Both the position numbers and the translations under genes were made by a program. A stretch of DNA of 64,000 bases, taken from contig NC_066310.1 in NCBI RefSeq assembly GCF_905404315.1, positions 4,216,001 through 4,280,000 of the forward strand, written 5' to 3'. This stretch comes from Leptidea sinapis. Its lineage: Eukaryota > Arthropoda > Insecta > Lepidoptera > Pieridae. Shown here piece after piece: positions 55,427 to 64,000 of the stretch (position 1 is the first letter of the stretch; each line of letters opens with the position of its first letter). The notes beneath the pieces were generated by a model, which had not been told where the DNA came from, did no database searches, and was given only the letters and a program-made list of their open reading frames with translations.

Positions 55427-55685
55427 TCTACACCCATGCTTTAAATGCTCTATTAAAGATTCTTAAATAGTTAGCTCATTGCCAACATTAAAACACCCAA
55501 TGTCCTAATAACCATTACATCATCCAAACGAGTGTTGTAATGAAATTCAGTACAGCATTACATCATCCGTTTTCATAATAACACTCCTTTGGATGATATT
55601 ATGGTTACTCGGACTGGCTTTTTTAATGTTAGCAGTAAGCTATCTGTTTCAGAATCTTTTAGAGGATTCATATTATGGGTGTAGA
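55427..55685. mobile_element. 259-bp palindromic MITE flanked by TA
   Basis: Ends are TCTACACCCAT and ATGGGTGTAGA, with TA on both sides (55425-55426, 55686-55687). The arms remain alignable for about 65 bases (GCTCATTGCCAACATTAAAA against TTTTAATGTTAGCAGTAAGC), and nearly the whole element folds back. A TA duplication suits the Tc1/mariner group. Confidence 0.8.
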
Positions 55686-55834
55686 TAAAGTCTCTTGTAT
55701 GCAACTGTTAATAATCTGATACTATTACCACACTATTATCATAAACCCACATTCGTCTTTTAATACCCCTTATTACACAACAGTTGAATAAATGACGATT
55801 TTTCGAGATTATCAGGTCATTTAATATTCAATCA

Positions 55835-56080
55835 CAACAATGAAACGGAGTGGTAAAAAAATAGGGGCTATGAAGCCGTCGGTTATTTTAAATACATTTC
55901 GAAAGCTTGGAATCAGTTGCATTTTTATCAGGGCCCCGGGTCTTACCAGTAGGATTATCACGGTTTCCAGAAAGATCGCTAATGTGCCTATGTACAAACA
56001 TAACATTAAGAAGTATATGAGAGGCAACAGTCAAAAAGTTTTATTTCTTTAAAGTTTTCTCTAATTTAGAGTTTAGTACC
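55835..56080 (-). mobile_element. C1-like coding fragment, diverged
   Basis: Minus-strand REN-x-KEIK, TVASHILLNVMFVHRHI-like coding corresponds to C1's ILTVASQYILNIVMHVHKYI. It has no 3' tail. Confidence 0.55.
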
Positions 56081-56202
56081 TAGACGTTGTCGATTCTTAA
56101 TTAATTTCATTCTTAATTTATTTAATTTAACAAAGCCACTATTACTGCCAGTACAGAGATTTTTGAGGAAAGTAGAAATTTTTTCTTGCGAGGTTAACTT
56201 TT

Positions 56203-56312
56203 TTTTATGAAAATAAGGGAAGAGACGAACAGGACGTTCAGCTGATGCAGAAGGTAATAGAACTAGCACCATTAACTACAACTGCGCTCGTCACCTTGAG
56301 ACATAACTTGGT
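56203..56312 (+). mobile_element. S1 repeat, fragment
   Basis: TTATGAAAATAAGGGAAGAG, GGACGTTCAGCTGATG and CTGCGCTCGTCACCTTGAGA; the middle is missing. Confidence 0.65.
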
Positions 56313-56374
56313 GTCTGTTAAAGAATTTTGAACGATTTCTTCGTACGAAGAACGATATGGGGCGAAGAGATTTT

Positions 56375-56597
56375 TAAAAAAATGCACCTTGGCACGACAC
56401 GCCATGAATTACGATTATCCCCCACCATTTGTATGTCTGGCATTCTTCCACAGTGTGGTTTTCGAGAAACTTTCTTTGAAGTACTACGAAATTTAAAAAA
56501 ATAGTATGATTCCTCTGGTATTGCACGAGAATGTGAGCTGCGGTGATCACTTAACACCAGCAGGTGGCCGTACGCTAGTTTGTTCTCCATAAAAAAA
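56375..56597 (+). mobile_element. J1 3' end, diverged
   Basis: CACGACACGCCATGAATTAC, CCCACCATTTGTATGTCTGG and GTGATCACTTAACACCAG are in J1 order, ending in an A-run. Confidence 0.65.
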
Positions 56598-57344
56598 CGA
56601 GAGATAGGTAACCTATATAAACTATAGATTTATACATGTACGTACTTAAATGTTATTTGATTAGCTTCGTAAATAACTATATTTTATTTATAGAAGAGTC
56701 GATAAACTTAAGCTTTTCGTGATAATTGTAATTGATAAGGTTCGTTGATGACACTGCGTCACGCCTCCGCCGTGCGCGAATCACACGCGCCCCTGTGCGC
56801 AGGCGCATGTCCAGTAATCTCGTGCCGCAGATTGATAAATAAATGTCATTACCTATACTATAATCACACATTAACTGCGGTAACAAAATGTAAAAATCTG
56901 TCTTTTTATGGGTGTAAATGACTGCCTCGGTAGCATGTCGCGGTCTTGGGTTTTATTTTCGGGTCATGCTTTTTGGTGGGAGGCTTCTTTGAAAGGGTGG
57001 TTACCGGTCCCATACTCTGCAACCTCTTAAACATGCACCTACTATACTACAATAGGTTGCACAAGGTAGTTGATGCATAGGAGATATGGATGCAGAAGAA
57101 TAGCCACAGAGCGAGCTTCCAGGTTGTAAGAGTGTCGCCAAAAAACGGACACGGATTCTCCGAGCTCCAGCATCTGAAAACCTACTTACTTCCTGGGAAG
57201 GTCTTTGTAAATTGGACTTAGACGATTAATTATTGAAAAGAAAAAAACCCCATCAAGAGGCAATTGTAAACTCACTTGACCGTCTATCAAGCAACAAAGT
57301 GGCGTGTGCAAACACCAGTGAAAACATAGGATTATAGCGTTCAG
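56598..57344. other. Unassigned stretch
   Basis: A GC-richer block at 56750-56830 and a patch at 57080-57300 have no recognisable coding. Confidence 0.35.
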
Positions 57345-57525
57345 AAAACCACCACCAAAAACTAGGATATCATTTGGACGTCTGGTGTTACTCTATAGTG
57401 CGGTTTTCAAGGAACTTTCTTCCACGTACGATTAAAATGGGAAATGAAGCCCACAACGCTTCTGTGATTCTTCTGGTGTTGAAGGAGAATGTGGGCAGCG
57501 GTGATCACTACTACAGTACTAGTAA
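57345..57525 (+). mobile_element. J1 3' end, internally deleted
   Basis: ATAGTGCGGTTTTCAAGGAA followed by CTTTCTTCCACGTACG, then a deletion, then GAGAATGTGGGCAGCGGTGA. Confidence 0.65.
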
Positions 57526-57653
57526 CTAGGTGATTTCTTAATGAGAAATAAAGTTCTTTAAACCAGACATAAGCAGTTCTATCGCTTGTTACATCGCCCC
57601 GAATGTTCGTCAGGAACACTCAGACTCTGAATGAATAAATGAGCAATCGGTGT

Positions 57654-58300
57654 CATATTACGCGCGCCCGGGGCGCGAAGGGTCTCCTTCGCTGGCTGAA
57701 GATGCCGAGGTCATCAGTGAGGGAGGCGGATGATCCCTTTTGAACTCATGTCCGGTAGTGAAGATCGTTAACCCAGGTGGCCCTAGCGACCAAGCCCCGA
57801 AGAGACACATCGTGACTCCTCCTAATTCTGATTGTCTAAATTCTGCTGTTTTGAATGTCAGCAATACTGGCAACATTGGCTGACAGTTTTGAATGACACT
57901 GTCTCGAAGCCCAACATCGCCGCAGCGCTCCTCCGTACGGTGCTCTCCTCCAGTATCCTTCTGAAGAACCAGGTGGGGGTCCACAAGACCTGCATCAGCG
58001 GCGGAACTGCCATATAATTAAATAAGCTGGGCTTATTTAAAACTTCACGCTCAAATCAAATCAAATTTGTAAAGTTCATTGGCCACGTCAAATTTGCTCA
58101 GAAAAAACAGCCCCCTTTAGGAGTGCGTAAGGAACACCACGATCCAGAGGATTTTAGTAGTTGAAAGCCTTGACACCTTCATCAGCCGTGTCGCCATCTC
58201 GTCAGATTACGCACACCTGCGGGACCTGGCACCATGGCATGCGCGGCTACCTGATTAGCCGCTGCTTCCCGCCGGATCTTCTGCCGCGGGTCGAAGAAGA
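57654..58300. other. Locally GC-rich segment of unknown origin
   Basis: It is sharply richer in GC than its surroundings (CGCGCGCCCGGGGCGCGAAG at 57660). A 108-residue minus-strand frame spans 57984-57658 and short frames lie to 58300. I recognise no family. It could be a retroelement piece or a processed gene fragment. Confidence 0.35.
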
Positions 58301-58499
58301 GAGGAGGATTAAATATAAACTTTATTACGATTGTAAAAACAATTACATATCTCAATGGTTGAATTTATTAATCAGTCACCATTTCATTTCAAAGAGTATC
58401 ACAGTATGTATTTCGTAAATCCGTAACAATACAACAAATCTTCATAGACTTAGAATATACAAGCATATAGACACGGCGTAGGAGCTAATGCGTTATAAA

Positions 58500-59375
58500 C
58501 GTTAATGTCTGTTTAGACAATCTGTGATTTCTTGAAATATCTTAGATAATCTAGCGGTTGCAATATTCGTGTACGCTCTAATATTTCTAACTGCATATGC
58601 CGCAAAGCTGAGTCTATCTGCTAGTTGGGCAATATGTGGACCCCACTGAAGCTTTTTATCTAACGTGATACCCAAAATGATCACAGTGTCCACAAGTTCT
58701 AATCTCTGGTCATTTATAAGTACGTTGGTTTGTGCCTCCGCTGTGTTTCGTGTAATGAATCGTAAACACTTTGTTTTTTACTGTTTGAGTGCAGATTATT
58801 CGTCTGAAACCATACCACTTCCCTTGAGGGTGCATTGTTTACCTCGTCATCAATATCTGCACGTCGCTTCACCTTAAAAAATAAGTGAATTATCATCAGC
58901 AAACAATACGATCTCATGACAATCATCTACCACAAAAGGTAAATCGTTAATATATACAAGAAAACACCGAGAGTAGAACCCTGCGGGAACACCTATTCCT
59001 ACAGGTTTACCCGAAGACCATTTGTCTTTTACGTCAACTATCTTTTTTTGCTCCGTAAAGCTTTAATTTTAGAAGATAAAGTTTCATGGCGCATGCAGTC
59101 AAATGCTTTGGACAAATCACAAAAAATTCCCAATGCATCCTGTGACTCTTCCCAGGCGTCAAAGATGTGTCCAATGCAGTGAAACCCAAATTAATATAGT
59201 TTAATAATTTATAAAAATGCATTTGTAGCTGAAGCAAAGGTTTTTCAAAAAATTTAACTAAAAACAGGCAGCACTGACATAGACCTAAAATTAGCAGGAT
59301 CAAAAGAACTGCCCGATTTAAACAAAGGTATAACTTTGCTGTATTCCAAGAGGTCAGGGAACACACCCTCATCTA
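58500..59375 (-). pseudogene. CR1/Jockey-type reverse transcriptase fragment (another family)
   Basis: Minus strand, several frames in sequence: a SWNTAKV-like start, LSKAFDCMRHETL (RT motif A), a TLGVFLYINDLP-like block, VLFADDNSLIF (motif C, FADD) and ILGITLDKKLQWGPHIAQLA. These are RT palm motifs in the right order with frameshifts between them. It is distinct in sequence from J1, C1 and the mosaic element. Confidence 0.7.
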
Positions 59376-59954
59376 AACTAAGTATATTCGTACATAAACA
59401 TACATAAATACTACAGGGCCACATCTCTATATACAGGCCTCCTCCAGTTCCACTTTCACCCCCTCTCGTTCGTCCTGTTACGTCAGTACGGTTTGCAGTT
59501 TCATTACCTTTAGAAACATGTCGTGATATTTAGGTTCTATCACTGCTTTGTTTTATAAATCCTATAACTTTTAATCAAAGTTCGTTTTGACTATAAAAGT
59601 TGATTATATAAAGATAAATTAACATTGTTGATTGTAGTGTGAATATTTATCTTTAAGTAGCAACTATTAAAGTTAACCTACAAATACTAGATATCTTTTC
59701 TTTAACTTCGAAATTCCCTTAGGTGTTCGTAAATACCCCGCCTTCCCTTAATACACACTGTCTATTTCGGTGTTTGAGATACAGATCGCTGACAGATAGA
59801 TGGATGGAAGGGAAAGGTTGAGTAATATTAAAATATTTTCATACTAAATAGGATTTTAAATCACTTATAGAACGTCAAAACTACCAAATAGTACATTTCT
59901 CAATATAAGTACATCGCCCCACAGTTTCTAGAAAAAACGCTTTTGTGCTTACGT
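59376..59954. other. Unassigned stretch
   Basis: No gene recognised; possible C1 tail traces at 59840-59920 (AGGATTTTAAATCACTTATA). Confidence 0.35.
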
Positions 59955-60345
59955 CATCATCATCATTTCAGCCGGAAGACGTCCACTGTTGGACAAAGGT
60001 TTCCCGCAAAGATTACCATGGTCCATGACGATATGTCCTGCACTGCCCTCATCCAACCTATTCCGGCGATCTTGACCAGATCGTTAGTCTATATTGTGGA
60101 GGACCTACCACCACTACGTCTTCCGACACGTGGTTACCATTCGAGGACTTTACTGCCCCAACGGCCATCTGTCCGTCAAGCTATGTGCCCTACACACTGC
60201 CACTTCTGTTTCGCAACCACTGGGCTATGTCGGTAACTTTGGTTTTCCTACGGACCTCCTCATTTCTGATTCTATCTCGCAAGGAAACTCCGAGCATACT
60301 CCGAGCATGTCTCTGAGCGACAATGAGCTTCCTAATATTCCTATA
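59955..60345 (-). pseudogene. RTE-type retrotransposon C-terminus and tail
   Basis: Homologous to 33465-33750. The minus strand gives NEEVRRKTKVTDIAQ-like and TDGRWGSKVLEW-like coding. The tail reads CATCATCATCATTTCAGCCG then AAGACGTCCACTG. Frameshifts are present. Confidence 0.65.
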
Positions 60346-60702
60346 TACATAAACAACATTACCAAGAACTTATTAATTATGACTCAAATAGAAATAAATA
60401 CATCATAGTAACCAACTATAAATAATAAGTATACTTGTTAACTGGGATCAGATTAACAAAACACTAACAACATATAAACAGATAAAGAAAACTACGGACC
60501 ATGTTGTTATTGTTAATGATTTAAATCAGAACATAATTGAACTCATTACACTTTTGTTTAATTTTAACTGAGTTTATCAACCTAGACATAATTCTCAGGA
60601 GTTTATTCACTTTCTTTAGAATATACTTTTCCATGAGATAAGTCAATCGCCGATTAACATCCCATAAATATTTTTAACTTTTATGTTTACTTATAGTTGA
60701 TT
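60346..60702. other. Unassigned AT-rich stretch
   Basis: Nothing recognised. Confidence 0.35.
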
Positions 60703-61010
60703 TTTTTTAATGAAAAGAAGGGACGAGACGAGCAGGAAGTTCAGCTGATGGTAATTGATACGACTGGCCCATTACAATGCATTGCCGCTCAGTATTCTTG
60801 AAAAAACCCCAAAAATTCTGAATGGCACTACAACTGCGCTCGTCACCATGGGACATGAGATGTTAAGTCTCATTTGCCCAGTAAATTCACAAGCTACGGC
60901 GCCCTTCAGACCGAAACACAATAATGCTTACTCATTACTGCTTCACGGCAGAAATAGGCGTCGTTGTGGTACCTATAACCCGGCATCCGTGCAAAGAAGC
61001 CTCCCACTGG
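60703..61010 (+). mobile_element. S1 repeat upstream of PAP2 gene 3
   Basis: Near full length (TAATGAAAAGAAGGGACGAG to GAAGCCTCCCACTGG), reverse orientation. One hairpin arm is mutated. Confidence 0.75.
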
Positions 61011-61191
61011 TAAAATAATAAATTCTATAAAAATCTATTTAGAAAAAAATGATATTTATATATATTCGACGAATTGTGGGGTCATATAAGTATCTGTTAT
61101 GTGTCTCCCCCCAACATTAAACAATATACATATAAGTGACCCACTTAAGCCATTTCTTCCCGTAGATAGTTTATCGACATCAGCAGATAGC

Positions 61192-61227
61192 AATAAATAG
61201 CACAGTAGGGGACTGCCATTCTTCAGT
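61192..61227 (+). promoter_or_regulatory. Candidate core promoter of PAP2 gene 3
   Basis: A TATA-like AATAAATA at 61192-61199 lies 26-33 bases before the A of an arthropod-type initiator TCAGT (61223-61227). The spacing is that of a TATA-Inr promoter. Transcription from 61225 would give a 29-base leader to the ATG at 61254. Confidence 0.4.
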
Positions 61228-61253
61228 CAATGTGTGTACTTGAAACCAACAAC

Positions 61254-61320
61254 ATGTCACAAGAAACTGGCATCAAAATTTTACGAAAATTGGTCATTGA
61301 TGGGCTATTCCTAATATTAC
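61254..61320 (+). CDS. PAP2 gene 3, exon 1
   Basis: ATG 61254 (context AACAACATG) encodes MSQETGIKILRKLVIDGLFL then IL and one base of a codon before donor GTAAGT at 61321. A short polar start, a basic patch (KILRK) and the beginning of a membrane helix (VIDGLFLIL) match the first exon of insect lipid phosphate phosphatases. The exon ends in phase 1. Gene 2's exon 2 starts by needing one base, so a C would complete Leu and give continuous LFLIL-L-SFPLLAI-like helix sequence. An in-frame ATG at 61230 could add eight residues, but it would sit only five bases from the predicted start site. Later exons lie beyond the window. Confidence 0.65.
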
Positions 61321-61324
61321 GTAA

Positions 61325-61600
61325 GTATATAATATTGACACACTTTTTACACAAATTATCTTGCCCCAAATTAAGCATATATAGCATGTGTTATGGGTTG
61401 CAAGACAACGATATATTTAATACAATATACTTACTTAAACATACATAAATACATTTAAACATCCATGACTCATAAACAAACATCCATATTCATCACATAA
61501 ATGCTTGCATCATCGAATGCCTACCGTGATTCGAACCCGGGAGCTCTAGCTTAGTAGGTAGGGTCGCTAACCACTAGGCTATACAGGTCGTCAAGTATTA
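61325..61600 (-). mobile_element. tRNA-derived SINE in gene 3 intron 1
   Basis: On the minus strand, box A TAGCCTAGTGG (about 61570-61580) and box B GGTTCGAATCACGG (about 61524-61537) sit in a tRNA-like head. A body of about 200 bases follows toward 61325. The anticodon arm does not fold cleanly, so it is a SINE rather than a tRNA gene. Confidence 0.65.
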
Positions 61601-61764
61601 ATTCATCTTGTCAATTTTAGGGAGAGAAACACAAATAGAAATTATAATAATAATATTAATTCTTTATTTGCCTAATGTGTGTGTATAAAAGTAAACAAAA
61701 GTCACAATACCAATCAACACATTAGCCAAAAGGGCATGCATTTTACATCAGCTCAACGTCATTA

Positions 61765-62128
61765 TCTAAGATATATAAATCCAGTGTCCTGTTGTTTGTT
61801 TCCAATGAACTCCTAAACTAATGAACGGATTTTAATGGGGACTACTTCATGGAATGCAGTTTGGCCCAACTTGAGAGATAGGAGAGTTTTTATTTCGATC
61901 TGGGACCCATAATTATTTTTATTTTCAATATATGTTTTGTATGGACATATTTTCTATGAGAGAATTTAGTGACGCCACGGTTTGACAGTTCTACTGTGAA
62001 ACAATTTCATTATAACATAACAACAGGGAGCATTATTACGAAATAATTCTTGATGTTTTGAAATATTATTGGCAAATTCCTATAAAACAATATTTTTTTT
62101 AAAGAACAACGTCTGTTGGGTCAGCTTG
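61765..62128 (-). mobile_element. H1-type repeat
   Basis: Homologous to 26225-26597 along its length. It ends CAACGTCTGTTGGGTCAGCT. Confidence 0.65.
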
Positions 62129-62271
62129 TATAATAATAAACTTTTGACATTACAAGTACATATTTAATTGTTACATCATATTAACATCTGCATAAAATAT
62201 ACAATGGGTATTCAAATTTCAAAGTTAAACACAAGATTATAAAGATATAGAGATGAAAAAATAATCACAAA

Positions 62272-62840
62272 TTCAAATTCAAATATTTTTATTCAACATA
62301 GGATATAAAATCACTTATTGAACGTCAAAATCTACCACCCATTCCAAAGAGACTGCCTCAGACCTGAGAAGAATGGGCGCAAGAAACTCAGCGGGCTTTT
62401 TTTTTAAATATAAAATATGGATTACAATGTAATATCGTACAATAAACATTTATAATTGAAGAGCCTGAGGGTGTTCGCTTTATTCCCAGTCCGTGGTATC
62501 ATTAAGAAAATCGTTTATGCTATAATAACCTTTCCCACACAAACGTTTTTTAACAATTCTTTTAAATTTCGTAACACATTTGTTTTGTACATTTTCTGGG
62601 ATCATATTGTAGAAGCATATACATCGCCCAACAAAAGACTTACTAACTCGACTCAACCGAGTAGTAGGCATAACAAGTTTATGTTTGTTCCTCGTGTTAA
62701 CATTATGAATGTCACAGTTTCTAGAAAATTCCTCAATGTGCTTATGAACATACAAAACATTATCGAAAATGTATTGAGAAGCAACAGTCAAAATATTTAT
62801 TTCTTTAAATTTTTCTCTTAATGATTCTTTCATGATGACA
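62272..62840 (-). mobile_element. C1 CR1-like 3' end, best-preserved reading frame
   Basis: The 117-residue minus frame (62833-62480) is uninterrupted: MKESLREKFKEINILTVASQ, RNKHKLVMPTTRLSRVSKSF, GRCICFYNMIPENVQNK and KRLCGKGYYSINDFLNDTTD. A 3' UTR and an ATTTGAATTTG tail follow. It is a younger copy than the others but 5'-truncated. Confidence 0.8.
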
Positions 62841-63236
62841 AATTTATAAAGTCAGATACCGCATAGTAATTGGTCTAAATTAGCCATTCATATAGCTTAG
62901 TCTTAAAGGAATTGATATTCAACATTACTACATAATAACTGTTGTTTTATTTGAATAATTCAGTAATTTTTTTAAAACCGCCATCCCAAGACATATCCAA
63001 AATAGCGCATAATTATTTCAATTGAAACCATTCCTTAACGGTTTATATGTTTACAAAAAAATCGGTATATGTCTACAGAATATGAGAAGAAAACTATTTT
63101 TTTCTTTACATATCTATTTTTAATTGACATTGCCAAAAAAAATCGCCCAAAAACCCCTAACTCTTACAGTTGGAGCCATGCTAATTGTTCAATCTAGACA
63201 AAAATTGTATGAAAAATTATTAACTGTTAACCGATA
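62841..63236. other. Unassigned AT-rich stretch
   Basis: Nothing recognised. Confidence 0.35.
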
Positions 63237-63412
63237 CTATTTAACATGATATAGTTTTGTTATTTTTGTTAAGAATATTGTATTATGTTTGAAATAAATT
63301 AAAAATGCTTCTTATTCTGAATTAAAACAATGGCGATCTTCTACGGCAGAGATAACCTAGCTCCGCTAGATACCTCAAGGCCGTTGGCTCGGTCCCCAGC
63401 CTTAAATGTTGA
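63237..63412 (+). repeat. R3 repeat, uninterrupted copy
   Basis: It matches the window start (1-64) joined directly to 519-620 (ATTGTATTATGTTTG then AATGCTTCTTATTCTGA). It thus shows the R3 sequence without the J1 insertion. Confidence 0.75.
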
Positions 63413-63639
63413 AATATTTTTTGTTTCTTAAGATTATTATCAATTTTATCCTGGAAAATAAATCGAAACTCTAATGGGTTTATTAAATTAAGAAACAGAT
63501 ATGAAAAGATAAGCTATTCACTAATTTATAGACATTATTAATTGTATGTTGTTAATCCTTTTAAAATATTGGAAACAATTTTAATTTTCAAATAGTTCCC
63601 ATTTTGGTTGACTGATATTCTATTCAAATACAATTCATT

Positions 63640-63885
63640 CAGATAATTTTCTTTTATTGAAAATTGGATTTTAAATTATTTATAAAACGACAAAATCTGC
63701 CACACATTCGAAAATTTATGAGTGAGAAGAACGGGCGCAAGAATCACAGCGGGATTCTTTTTTCAATAAAATTTTGTTACGATAAAATATATTAAGGAAA
63801 TAGTCTGAGGGTGGTCGCTTCATTACCAACCTGTGGTATCATTAAATAAATAATTTATGTTATAACTAGCCGTTCCCTCACGCTT
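63640..63885 (-). mobile_element. C1-like 3' UTR, diverged
   Basis: GAGAAGAACGGGCGCAAGAA, CTGAGGGTGGTCGC and CTGTGGTATCATTAA are in C1 order. After it, to the window end, nothing was recognised. Confidence 0.6.
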
Positions 63886-64000
63886 TGTTGTGCGAATTTT
63901 CAAAGGAAGGAACGTCCAAGAAATAAGTAGCCATCAACATTCTAGGATAAAATACGCATCGAATGTTGGTAGTATATATCTCTATAAGATAACCATTTAC

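Noticed and set aside
61520..61592. Possible tRNA gene on the minus strand
   Set aside because: Box A and box B are present, but acceptor and anticodon stems do not close and a SINE body follows.

Overview
Low-GC, intron-rich, transposon-packed eukaryotic DNA with no bacterial or organellar traits. The host genes belong to the insect wunen/lazaro type of lipid phosphate phosphatase. The dispersed repeats (RTE fragments ending in a TCATCATCATTTCAGCC-type tail, elements ending in GGTCAGCTAG, CR1-like and Jockey-like 3' ends, tRNA-headed SINEs) are typical of Lepidoptera. A moth or butterfly nuclear chromosome is therefore likely; the species cannot be named from this window.

Host genes. The only convincing host genes are three tandem, same-strand (+) members of the PAP2 / lipid phosphate phosphatase (PLPP) family. 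Gene 1 is represented by its last three exons (17675-17836, 22085-22261, 24153-24263); its 5' exons were not found and probably lie upstream of the window. Gene 2 has five exons (39416-39567, 40493-40690, 42143-42313, 44308-44484, 45718-45825); only its short first exon was not located. Gene 3 enters with a TATA-like box, an initiator and exon 1 (61254-61320), the rest lying beyond the window. Exon boundaries and phases agree between paralogs, and the exon carrying motif C3 is 177 bp in both genes 1 and 2. Joined, the exons would give six-pass membrane phosphatases that remove phosphate from lipid phosphates such as phosphatidate, LPA and S1P. Gene 2 carries PSAH instead of the canonical PSGH in motif C2.

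Transposon landscape. Nearly everything else is transposon debris. For cross-reference I use local names. J1: Jockey-like non-LTR 3' ends, about a dozen copies, fullest at 36130-37259. C1: CR1-like 3' ends. S1: a non-coding A-tailed element of about 300 bp with a conserved hairpin. H1: elements ending in GGTCAGCTAG. THAP-MITE: inverted-repeat elements that keep the start of a THAP zinc-finger exon. There are also RTE fragments, several palindromic MITEs, and a mosaic non-LTR element at 48750-54160 (- strand). In that mosaic an I-like zinc-knuckle ORF1 and an RT-RNase H module flank a CR1-like PHD-endonuclease block.

Layout: 1-17.6 kb repeats only; 17.7-24.3 kb gene 1; 24.3-39.4 kb repeats, including a 322-bp tandem duplication, a 64-bp hairpin and nested THAP-MITE/J1; 39.4-46.4 kb gene 2; 46.4-61.2 kb repeats, including the mosaic retroelement; 61.2 kb start of gene 3; then repeats to the end. 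Nested insertions allow relative dating: J1 inserted into a THAP-MITE, into C1 and into another repeat.
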